From a virus: a stretch of 64,000 nucleotides of DNA. The notes under the pieces were generated by a model. The model was not told the DNA's origin. It worked only from the letters and a program-made list of their open reading frames with translations, and ran no database searches. The DNA is taken from positions 1-64,000 of IMG/VR virus record IMGVR_UViG_3300050821_003047, one strand, 5' to 3'. This document shows, piece after piece, positions 23,305 to 30,936 of this stretch. The translations under genes and the position numbers were made by a program. Numbering within the stretch: the first letter of the stretch is position 1; each line of letters opens with the position of its first letter.

Positions 23305-23686
23305 GCAACTCCTCCAACCGACGCCGATTAACCAATCCGGATAAAGTGTTACCCTTGGCGTCCGTCGCGTGCCGAGGATTATTAATCGTATCCATCCCGC
23401 TCAGCACCTTCTGAAGCGCTCCGGCCCCACAGTTGTATCCAAATGACACATAGGCCGTGGCGGAAAGCAGCGGCATACCGGCTACCATCGTGAACAGGTG
23501 CGCGGAATCCTCAGCGAACCATTGCTGCGCCTGATCGATGGTGCAGGTCATGCCCTCGGTGACGCCCTTCGTGTGGCCTATGCCGATGGTCCAAATGCCT
23601 CCTGAGTCGCGGTAGGCGGTGAGCCGACACCCCTCAGCGAGGGCGATAATCGATGGCGCAAGTTCCTGAACGGTGACGTCGGGCAT
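23282..23686 (-). CDS. Endolysin, glycoside hydrolase 24-type lysozyme
   Basis: 134 residues from ATG 23684-23686, with TGGAG before it. Motif LAEGCRLTAYRDSGGIWTIG gives E18, D27 and T33, with the spacing E-x8-D-x5-T of T4/P22-type lysozymes, followed by IGHTKGV and a C-terminal helix (NRRRLEELLI). It cleaves the glycan backbone of peptidoglycan. No signal peptide or anchor is visible, so a holin is needed. It is on the minus strand between portal and scaffold genes, away from the holin-like genes. Confidence 0.85.
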   Translation of the reverse strand: MPDVTVQELAPSIIALAEGCRLTAYRDSGGIWTIGIGHTKGVTEGMTCTIDQAQQWFAEDSAHLFTMVAGMPLLSATAYVSFGYNCGAGALQKVLSGMDTINNPRHATDAKGNTLSGLVNRRRLEELLIASAEQ

Positions 23687-23734
23687 TTCTCCATTGTTGC
23701 ATTTTCCACAAATACGTAATATCATCCCAATCAG

Positions 23735-25099
23735 ATGGCAGGAGTATCCGTAGGACTAGGCGATGTAGGAGCAGGCGCATCGGGTGCGCCTCCGCTCGGC
23801 GGCGCAGATGCCGAGATGGGCGCACTTCTAGGCGAGGGCTTTGACCTCGCTGGAGGAGATGCGCCCGATACGGGCGACGAAGCCGCGCCCGCTGGCGAGG
23901 CCGGAAACGACTCTGCGCCGCCTTACGAAGCGCCAGCCGAGACACCGGGCGGTGAAGCGCCCGTAGCCACTGCGCCCGGTTCCGAGGCTCCCGCTCCCGA
24001 CGTCCCGTGGAAGCTCGCTCCCGATGGGCAGTCGTACCTGATGCCCAAGGGGGATCTTGCGCGCGTTCAGGCCGCGCAGAAATTCCACGAATCCGTAGGC
24101 CAAATTTTCGCCAATCCGATGGAAGCCCAGAACGCCGCCGTTCAGGCGAGCGACATGCGGCAGATGTTCAATGATTGGCAATTCGGGCAACCGGAAGCAC
24201 TGCGTAGCGTGATGGCCCACTTGGCTGGCACGAACCATACGGACCCGACAACGCGCGCTGCCTATCAGCGCTCGTTCACGCAAATGGCGCAGATGGCTCC
24301 GGATATGCTGCGGCAGATTAACCCGCAGGCGTATACGCAGTTGGTTTCCTCGATGGGTAAGTCGTTGACTGCGCAGATGTACGAAAAAGCGGCGCAGACG
24401 CAAAACCCTCAGGATTTGATGGACGCTCAATCGATGGATTGGGCTCTTACGGGGCAGTATCAGAAGGAATTGCCGAAGGCGGACCCAGCGGCACGCGAAC
24501 GCGCGGAGTTCGAGCGGCAACGAAACGAGTTTAACGAGCGACAAAAAGCAGCCATTAATCGGGAAGTTGACGATTTCAGCCATAATCCTCAGCACGGGTT
24601 TGAGATTGGCCCGAATGGAAAAGTTGGCAAACTTGACCAGCGAGTGGACGCCGCATTCGCGAGTACTACCGGCGGAGATCTCGCCAAGTTCAAGGCCAAA
24701 TATGGCGATGTCGCTTATGCGGACATGAAGGACGGAATCAAACGGGAGGTTGCTACGGCTCTGCGCCAGACCGACTGGTGGACTGAGCATACGCAAACGT
24801 ATCAGCAACTACTGGCCGATTATCGTCTAATGCGCAGCCAAAATATGCCGGTGCATACTTTGCAGCCCCGCGTCCAATCCTACATCAACGATTTTCTTTC
24901 GCGCGCATCCCGCGTGCTGCCCGCCATTGCGCAAAAGCGCATCAACGCCACCACTCAGGCCCGTCTTGGCCGTTCCGCTTCCGCGCCTAAACCCGCCGCA
25001 GAGAACCGCCCAGCGCCAGCCCCGAATAATGGCCAGCCGCCAGCCCGCTTGACGAGCGATCAATGGGACAAAAGGCTTGCGGAGGCAATGCGAGTTTGA
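23735..25099 (+). CDS. Scaffold-like head protein (454 aa)
   Basis: Sits between portal and capsid genes, the standard place for scaffold. N-terminal ~100 residues are Ala/Gly/Pro-rich and likely disordered; the rest is helical with charged coiled-coil segments (QRNEFNERQKAAINREVDDF). Low aromatic content, no catalytic motif. Such proteins fill the procapsid and are lost or cleaved on maturation. Assignment is by position and composition. Confidence 0.7.
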   Translation: MAGVSVGLGDVGAGASGAPPLGGADAEMGALLGEGFDLAGGDAPDTGDEAAPAGEAGNDSAPPYEAPAETPGGEAPVATAPGSEAPAPDVPWKLAPDGQSYLMPKGDLARVQAAQKFHESVGQIFANPMEAQNAAVQASDMRQMFNDWQFGQPEALRSVMAHLAGTNHTDPTTRAAYQRSFTQMAQMAPDMLRQINPQAYTQLVSSMGKSLTAQMYEKAAQTQNPQDLMDAQSMDWALTGQYQKELPKADPAARERAEFERQRNEFNERQKAAINREVDDFSHNPQHGFEIGPNGKVGKLDQRVDAAFASTTGGDLAKFKAKYGDVAYADMKDGIKREVATALRQTDWWTEHTQTYQQLLADYRLMRSQNMPVHTLQPRVQSYINDFLSRASRVLPAIAQKRINATTQARLGRSASAPKPAAENRPAPAPNNGQPPARLTSDQWDKRLAEAMRV

Positions 25100-25192
25100 T
25101 TCGTTGACGGTGATTCCTTCCCATCGACGTGCTACCCGCTAGGCCCATCCAAGCTCTAGTCCACCCTTAAATCTAACCCTGAAGGGGGACTC

Positions 25193-26566
25193 ATGAGCAT
25201 TACTGCTCAGACAGCGAACGTAATTCCAGCGATGTTGGAGCAGGTTCGCCCGAAACTCAGTTATTTTCTCGCGCAGAAGCAGTCCAAGTTCGCCAATCTT
25301 TTCAATAAGCAGGCGGAAAAGCATCAGGTCTCCGCGTTCACCGATGCGGCGTCTGGCGGATCTCCGACGTACACCGCCGGCGGTCCCGTCCTCGCTTGGC
25401 GCGTTCCCGTCCTCCTGAACATCGGCGGCGACTACCAAGCGATCTCACTGGACGGCGGCGATCTCGGAACCGGCAGCATGATGAACTCGGCCTTCATGGC
25501 CTTCGGGACGTTCGAAAACGATCTCGGGTTCAACCTGCCTTTGCGCGCTATTTACGGCAGCAAGGACGCGAAGCAGGCCATCACCAACGCTCTCCAATTC
25601 ACGCTCGGCAAGGCGATCTCGGAAATGGCGCTCTACAACGAGATTGGCCTCTTCCAGGATTCGACCGGAACGCTTGCCCAAGCGAATGGGACCGGATCCC
25701 CCGTTATCTCGGGTGGCAAGGTTACCTACAACCTGGAGTCCACTTTTGCCTATAACCGTATCCGCGGCAATAACCAGCTTGTAGACATCTACGACACGAA
25801 CAACCTGCTTCAGTTCGTTGGCGCGCGTGTCAGTAACATCAATTTCGCGTCGAATACGATCACGCTATCCGGCGTCTCGACGTACACGCCGGCGAATACG
25901 GATCAGATCATGTTTCCCAACATGGGACTCGGCGCGGCGCGTACCACTTACACTGCGGCCGCCGGATCATGGCGGAACGGGATCTATACGTTCAACACGT
26001 CCTCGACGTCTGGCTCTCTCGGCGGACTGTCCTATTCCACGGCGTATGAAATGGCCACGCCGGCCGTCAACGGGCAATCAGGCTTTTATACCCCGTCGCT
26101 GCTTTACAGCGGCAAGAGCCAACTCATCCAGCGGCGCGACGAGGAAGCCTACATGGGCGTAATCGGCGTCTGCCATCCCGCGCAGCGCGTCTCCTGGTAC
26201 CTCCAAGGAATCACGATCTCCAATTGGTTCCGCGGCCCATCGGACAAGATGATCGACATCGCTCCGAAGGGAACAGACTACGGCGATACCTTCATGGCCG
26301 GCGACGTGACCCACTACGTCAGCCGTTACGCGGGGAAGGCGCGCGTTGACTGGCTCGGGCCTTCGAATTTCGGATGGACGCAACTTGCGGACATCGATTT
26401 CGTGCAAACCCCCGAAGGACAGCGTATCTTCATGGGCCGATCGGCCAGCACCGGAAATCCACAGGCCGGCTTCCAGTTCTATATCGTCAACACGCGCCAA
26501 CTTTACAGCGTAGACCCCGGATGCGCGGTGATCTACTACTCGCTCGTGATCCCAACGGGGCAATAG
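25193..26566 (+). CDS. Major capsid protein
   Basis: 457 residues, Ala/Gly/Thr/Asn-rich and lacking Cys-rich or repeat regions, with GAAGGGGGACTC as ribosome site. It follows the scaffold gene and precedes a decoration-like protein. Features such as YLQGITISNWFRGPSD, GDTFMAGDVTHYVSRYAGKA and RQLYSVDPGCAVIYYSL fit a capsid fold (HK97 family). Identification is by position, size and composition, since no single motif proves it. Confidence 0.78.
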   Translation: MSITAQTANVIPAMLEQVRPKLSYFLAQKQSKFANLFNKQAEKHQVSAFTDAASGGSPTYTAGGPVLAWRVPVLLNIGGDYQAISLDGGDLGTGSMMNSAFMAFGTFENDLGFNLPLRAIYGSKDAKQAITNALQFTLGKAISEMALYNEIGLFQDSTGTLAQANGTGSPVISGGKVTYNLESTFAYNRIRGNNQLVDIYDTNNLLQFVGARVSNINFASNTITLSGVSTYTPANTDQIMFPNMGLGAARTTYTAAAGSWRNGIYTFNTSSTSGSLGGLSYSTAYEMATPAVNGQSGFYTPSLLYSGKSQLIQRRDEEAYMGVIGVCHPAQRVSWYLQGITISNWFRGPSDKMIDIAPKGTDYGDTFMAGDVTHYVSRYAGKARVDWLGPSNFGWTQLADIDFVQTPEGQRIFMGRSASTGNPQAGFQFYIVNTRQLYSVDPGCAVIYYSLVIPTGQ

Positions 26567-26576
26567 GAGGAGAAAA

Positions 26577-26948
26577 ATGCAAAGAGTATTCGCAACGACT
26601 GTACCTCTTGCCGCATCGGCGGTTCTTACCGGACCGTGGACGTCTCTCGCCACCTTCTCTGTTGCTCAACCTTTACCTATGGCTGCGTCTGGAGGGGGTG
26701 GAGTGGGCGGCCAGCCGACGCTTTCCGGTTCGGTATTTTCTAACCAAGCGGGGAGCGTAGTCCTGCAACAGACGGACAATCCCAACAACACAAACCTAAC
26801 CAAAGTCTTGAGCACGACTGCGGTTGTCGCCAGCACATTGCTGACGATTACGCCCGTTAACCCCACTGCGCTTTACTGGCGCGTCGTGTATACGAACGGG
26901 AGCACGATTCAGACGACATTCGAGTTGTATATCGACTTGATAACGTAG
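26577..26948 (+). CDS. Capsid decoration-like protein (123 aa)
   Basis: Ten nt after the capsid gene, with AGGAGGAGAA as ribosome site. Beta-rich (VVLQQTDNPNNTNLTKV, LYWRVVYTNGSTIQTTFEL). The C-terminal 'R-V-V-Y-x-N-G-x-x-Q-T' is seen at the end of small head proteins near capsid genes. Likely outer head decoration or fibre. Confidence 0.6.
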   Translation: MQRVFATTVPLAASAVLTGPWTSLATFSVAQPLPMAASGGGGVGGQPTLSGSVFSNQAGSVVLQQTDNPNNTNLTKVLSTTAVVASTLLTITPVNPTALYWRVVYTNGSTIQTTFELYIDLIT

Positions 26949-26952
26949 GAAC

Positions 26953-26981
26953 ACGCGGGGCCGCCATAAACGGCCCCGCGT
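26953..26981 (+). terminator. Strong hairpin after head genes
   Basis: Stem ACGCGGGGCCG / CGGCCCCGCGT, 11 perfect base pairs with a CCATAAA loop. It is GC-rich, followed by TATACTCTG, so the U-run is poor, but position (between two plus-strand genes) supports transcription termination or attenuation. TTATACT right after could be the -10 of a promoter for the next gene. Confidence 0.6.
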
Positions 26982-26995
26982 TATACTCTGACAAG

Positions 26996-27547
26996 ATGCT
27001 GAAATTAGTCATACTCGCTCTGCTGGCCGGGCCGATGTTCGGCCAAAACGGTCAGATGGTCAATCAGGTCAGCGGCTCCCCGCCGAATTCCGTCGTTCAG
27101 CAGTTGCAGTATTCCGGATCGACGCTGGAGGCGGTTTGTTATGGGCCAGCGCTCAACCCGCTTACGACATTCTATAAATCCAGCAGCACCCTGACGAATA
27201 TCGCCGTATCCACCGGCACTGCCACAATCACGTTCTCCAGCACCTCATACCTCTGGCAAGGGGCTCAAATTACGGTAGCCGGGTCGGCGACGACGGCGCT
27301 CAACGGTTCGTACCGGGTGACGGCTGTTTCCGGATCGACCGCCACGTTTACCACGGCGGCGGTAGACGGAACGTATACCGATGCTGGACTGACCGTATCC
27401 ACTACCGCTCCGCTCCTGAACGCCAAAGTGTGGGCGATCCAAATTCTCGTCTACAGTGGGGCGAATTTGATTAACACGTATTGGGCCGGGGTGCCATCGG
27501 TCACGCCCGCCAATGGGTTGATTTGTTCGAATTGGGCGAGTTACTGA
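26996..27547 (+). CDS. Secreted-type beta protein with signal peptide (183 aa)
   Basis: The N-terminus MLKLVILALLAGPMFGQ has the positive start, hydrophobic core and small residues before a likely cleavage after Gly-16 or Gln-17. The rest is Ser/Thr/Gly-rich beta, including the segment ITVAGSATTALNGSYRVTAV, an 'x-V-x-G-x-x-x-x-x-N-G-x-Y-x-V' small domain repeated elsewhere in this phage. It starts the run of signal-peptide proteins. Function unknown; surface exposure of the product is implied by the signal. Confidence 0.6.
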   Translation: MLKLVILALLAGPMFGQNGQMVNQVSGSPPNSVVQQLQYSGSTLEAVCYGPALNPLTTFYKSSSTLTNIAVSTGTATITFSSTSYLWQGAQITVAGSATTALNGSYRVTAVSGSTATFTTAAVDGTYTDAGLTVSTTAPLLNAKVWAIQILVYSGANLINTYWAGVPSVTPANGLICSNWASY

Positions 27548-27834
27548 TGAAGGCATCGATTGTCCGACTCCTGCTCCGCGTGCTCAATAGCCAGTGGCTG
27601 AATCCCTCTCCGTGCCAATACGGATTCATCGGCAACGTTGATGCATTCAGTTATTCCAGCCTAGCCAGCGAAGAGAAACAAAAACCTGGCATTACGGTTA
27701 AGGAAGTTCTCCATCAAGCCGATCTGTTTCGTTCATGCCCGATTGGCAGAGGAGTTCAGGTACTCGAAAACGAGGAATGGAGAGACGCGAACGTTTGGGA
27801 TCTCCACGAGTTGAAAAACATGGGTAACCGATAA
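27547..27834 (+). CDS. Hypothetical protein (95 aa)
   Basis: Starts in an ATGA-type overlap with the previous gene. Helical N-terminus (KASIVRLLLRVLNSQWL) and an Asp/Glu/Trp-rich C-terminus (ENEEWRDANVWDLHEL). Unknown; a connector accessory by position. Confidence 0.55.
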   Translation: MKASIVRLLLRVLNSQWLNPSPCQYGFIGNVDAFSYSSLASEEKQKPGITVKEVLHQADLFRSCPIGRGVQVLENEEWRDANVWDLHELKNMGNR

Positions 27835-28524
27835 ATGGATACCCTGTTGCTCCACAACCTAAACCAACTCCTTGGCCGCGAACTGGGGCGCCACGGGGAT
27901 CGATCCATTTTCGCGTGGAAACATTCGGACGAGTTATTCTGGCCTGCTTTCCAGGCCGGCGAGACGACGCGGGAAAAGCGGGAACTCAAGATCCCCATCA
28001 TCGGCGGTGGCGAAGAGACATGTGTCGAGGAACTCGTTGTTCCCGTCTACCGCAAAGACCGGCAAGTCCGCAACTCGGCGTGGTACGTCACGAAGCTCCT
28101 GACGCCAACGGAGCTTATCTGGGGATGGATCGGGAAGCACGGCGATCCAGTGCCGGATGGCCGCGCGCCGCGCGATGAAGAACTCATCGGCATTTGGAAT
28201 GCGCGATTCCCTGGCGCAGATTTCCCATCTCGCGGATGGCGCGTGCCGACCGACGCCTGCTTGCCGCGATTCGAGGGCGGCCCGCGAGAGCCAAATTTGG
28301 CCGATACCGAGGACTTCATCGCCTGCATTCGCGAGCAAACGCGGCTATCATTCTCGCTGCGGCTGGATGACATGCTCCAGTACGAGGACAGGAAGTCAGA
28401 TGAGCAACGGCGCGAGATCGAGGCCGCCGTGCGGGATTCGTTCCCCGCATTTCTCAACCCGGCCATCGGCAAGCGCAGCAATTTTGTTTCGTTTCCGTGG
28501 AGTAGGAAGGACAGGTTAAACTAA
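27835..28524 (+). CDS. Hypothetical protein (229 aa)
   Basis: Directly follows the previous gene. A mixed alpha/beta protein, acidic, with many Trp/Arg/Asp residues (LIWGWIGKHGDPVPDGRAP). No membrane or Cys motif. Sits in the region where head-completion and connector genes are expected. No family recognised. Confidence 0.6.
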   Translation: MDTLLLHNLNQLLGRELGRHGDRSIFAWKHSDELFWPAFQAGETTREKRELKIPIIGGGEETCVEELVVPVYRKDRQVRNSAWYVTKLLTPTELIWGWIGKHGDPVPDGRAPRDEELIGIWNARFPGADFPSRGWRVPTDACLPRFEGGPREPNLADTEDFIACIREQTRLSFSLRLDDMLQYEDRKSDEQRREIEAAVRDSFPAFLNPAIGKRSNFVSFPWSRKDRLN

Positions 28525-28529
28525 GCCGT

Positions 28530-28874
28530 ATGATGCAAGCAAACCAGCAGATCAACGAACCGACCCTAACAGGTGCGGTTCAGCAGATTCACGATCACAT
28601 CGCACTTGCGGAGCAACGATTAGCGATACTGCGCGGTCATTTTTGGGGCGAAGGGGAAAGCGGAAGCAATCGCCCTATGCCTACAACCCTCCGTGGCATG
28701 ATCGATGACATCGGCACTCGGCTAGCGTCTCTGTGCGGTGATCTGGCAACGATAAATCAGCGTGTCGGATGCACGCCGGAGCCGAATATGTCATTGCCTA
28801 CGTCACTTGGACTCGCGCAAGGAATTGTCAGCGGCTCCTCTAACGCAACGCAGAACTGGCAACCCCAGAGGTAA
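28530..28874 (+). CDS. Hypothetical protein (114 aa)
   Basis: N-terminal helix (GAVQQIHDHIALAEQRLAILRG) followed by a second helix and a polar tail. Looks like a small assembly factor. Unknown. Confidence 0.6.
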   Translation: MMQANQQINEPTLTGAVQQIHDHIALAEQRLAILRGHFWGEGESGSNRPMPTTLRGMIDDIGTRLASLCGDLATINQRVGCTPEPNMSLPTSLGLAQGIVSGSSNATQNWQPQR

Positions 28875-28876
28875 CC

Positions 28877-29605
28877 ATGGCTCAATACATCCCCGACGTC
28901 AGATTCATCGCCTCGATCTACCCCGGCGTCCTGCCGACGATTCGCCGTCACTACGGCCCCAGCCGCCAGAGCGAGGGCGTTGGCGCGCAGCGATCGACGG
29001 CGTTCACCCTCCAGCCCGTCGCGCGCGGCAAGAAGCCGTTCGTGCTGCCGCTCTACGACTCGTTCGAGAACGTGCTCGATATCGTTTCGCTATCCAGCAT
29101 GGGAAACAAGGCAGAAAAGCCGCGCCTGCCCAAGCCCGTGCCGGTGGAAACCATCGTGGCCGATCTGCTGAAGGAGTGGACGGGTGGATTGTTCAACGTG
29201 CCACAGGGTGCCATGCCGGGAGTCATTGAGATTCGACCCATGAAGGTCGAACTGGAAAAGTGGGAAAAATCCGGCACGCTTCCCGGCGCTACGGTGTCCG
29301 AACTTGACCAGATGGAGACGCAGCAGACTTTGTATTTCGAGTACCTGTTCACCGAAGGCGAGCGACTGCACAAGCAGAACAACTGGAAGGAAATAACCGA
29401 CACGATGCGGACGGCCGCAGAGTGGCTGGGCCATGAGCGAGAATGGAGCCATCGCGCCATCGCGCGTGACAGTGGCCCATGCCCGTGGTGCCAAGCCATC
29501 GTTCCCAATATCGCCATCGTCTGCAATACGTGTGGCCGCCAGGTGCGCGAGACGCCGCCGCATTTGGCGCACCTTGAGAAGCCCAGTGCGGCGCTAAGGC
29601 CATAA
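28877..29605 (+). CDS. Zinc-ribbon hypothetical protein (242 aa)
   Basis: An alpha/beta body followed, near residue 200, by GPCPWCQAIVPNIAIVC then NTCGRQV: two CxxC pairs, a zinc ribbon. It precedes another zinc-ribbon gene. Possible role in head or connector assembly; not recognised. Confidence 0.6.
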   Translation: MAQYIPDVRFIASIYPGVLPTIRRHYGPSRQSEGVGAQRSTAFTLQPVARGKKPFVLPLYDSFENVLDIVSLSSMGNKAEKPRLPKPVPVETIVADLLKEWTGGLFNVPQGAMPGVIEIRPMKVELEKWEKSGTLPGATVSELDQMETQQTLYFEYLFTEGERLHKQNNWKEITDTMRTAAEWLGHEREWSHRAIARDSGPCPWCQAIVPNIAIVCNTCGRQVRETPPHLAHLEKPSAALRP

Positions 29606-29606
29606 C

Positions 29607-29936
29607 ATGCTCTGTCCAAACTGCGATGGAATGCTGAACGCGACGGGATGCCAAGCTTGCGGCTGGAAGTTCGGAGATCCGCACGTGCGGGATGAACGGG
29701 TATTCCCGTTCAACGCGCGGGCGCAATACCCGGAGGGGGTTGCCAAGGGTATCGTCCGGTTTGCCAATCGGGCGGATACTCCAGACGTCCCGCACGAGGA
29801 GGCCAGGGAGGCTGCTACCGTTCCCGTCGTATCTGCGGCTCCGGACCCGGCCTTAAGCGCGCCAGACCCAACGGCGGGTGTTCCTGCCACCGCCAAGCCA
29901 AAACCACGTAGCAAGGGCGACGTGACAATCCAGTGA
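29607..29936 (+). CDS. Zinc-ribbon protein with disordered tail (109 aa)
   Basis: Starts 2 nt after the previous stop. N-terminal CPNCDGMLNATGCQACGW is a four-cysteine ribbon, followed by a Pro/Ala-rich, disordered C-terminal half. Reads like a small adaptor. Unknown. Confidence 0.6.
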   Translation: MLCPNCDGMLNATGCQACGWKFGDPHVRDERVFPFNARAQYPEGVAKGIVRFANRADTPDVPHEEAREAATVPVVSAAPDPALSAPDPTAGVPATAKPKPRSKGDVTIQ

Positions 29937-29949
29937 ACCGTTAAATGAC

Positions 29950-30936
29950 ATGGCCGAATGTACAGTCTCCAATGTCTTCGATGACGTTCGGTCCCTGCTT
30001 TCTGACACCCAGATAGCAGGCGGGGAAATTTTCACCAATAATTACCTGCTGACTGGGTATGCAACTGGCGGCGTCATCGGCAGTGGTTCTCTTCTCGGGG
30101 AACCCTACCGCACGATGTACAGCAAGCTGACCGGCGGCAGCAAGCGCGTCCAGCCCACGGCCTACGTCGTTCTGCCGCCGAACACCACCGTCCTGATCCC
30201 GACCACGTACAATATCGTGGATTTCTCCGAACCGGAAATGATTGAGGAATGCGCCGCGACGTCCTCAATCCCGATCGCCACCACGGACACGTCCACGCCC
30301 ATTAATGTGACCACCGTGGCTCCGCATGGCCTTGGCGCGACTGGCAGCATGAATGAGGGCCAGGTGTCTGGCGTGGCGAATACGGCGGCTCCGTGGGGGA
30401 ATTGGTTTGCTACCGTCACGAGTCCTACGACTTTCTCTTTGAACGGCAGCGCTTCAGACGGGATCGCAGGCACCGGAGGCGCTTTTTACCCGGCCAGTAA
30501 CCAGCCGTTCACGGAGGTTTTCCCATGCGACTTCGCGGCCGCCTTGGATGGATTCCCGCAGTCCACGCTGGGGAATTACCTCTGGGCCAATGGCCGTCTG
30601 ACTTTCCGCGGTGCCACCGGACCAGTTCTGCTACGGCTGACGTATTACGCTTCCGGAACGGCCCCGACGAATCCCAACTATGTAATTTGGATCGACAATG
30701 CGCGGGACTTTCTGGCGCACGCCACGGCGTGCAATGCGGCGCGTTCGAAGCAGTGGTGGAGCATGTTCGAGCGACTCCGAGACAAGGCTTACGGAGATCC
30801 ATCGCACCCGGAAGAATTGAGCCTGCTGGATTTGTTCTGGCAGAGTCAGGTAATGGCAGATCAACGCGGGCCATCGAGACGGCAAAGACCATTCAGGGAT
30901 CGGAGATATAAATGGGGAAGCTATTTACTGGGCTGA
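29950..30936 (+). CDS. Putative head-tail adaptor protein (328 aa)
   Basis: The ends read like a phage head-tail adaptor: a helical N-terminus (NVFDDVRSLLSDTQ), and a helix plus basic C-terminus (RRYKWGSYLLG). In the middle (~110-180) it holds a small beta domain with APHGLGATGSM then SPTTFSLNGS and GIAGTGG, of the recurring 'HGL..V..V...TF.L.G..G.Y..GG' type. Its C-terminal codons overlap the signal peptide of the next gene by 25 nt. Assignment is inference. Confidence 0.55.
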   Translation: MAECTVSNVFDDVRSLLSDTQIAGGEIFTNNYLLTGYATGGVIGSGSLLGEPYRTMYSKLTGGSKRVQPTAYVVLPPNTTVLIPTTYNIVDFSEPEMIEECAATSSIPIATTDTSTPINVTTVAPHGLGATGSMNEGQVSGVANTAAPWGNWFATVTSPTTFSLNGSASDGIAGTGGAFYPASNQPFTEVFPCDFAAALDGFPQSTLGNYLWANGRLTFRGATGPVLLRLTYYASGTAPTNPNYVIWIDNARDFLAHATACNAARSKQWWSMFERLRDKAYGDPSHPEELSLLDLFWQSQVMADQRGPSRRQRPFRDRRYKWGSYLLG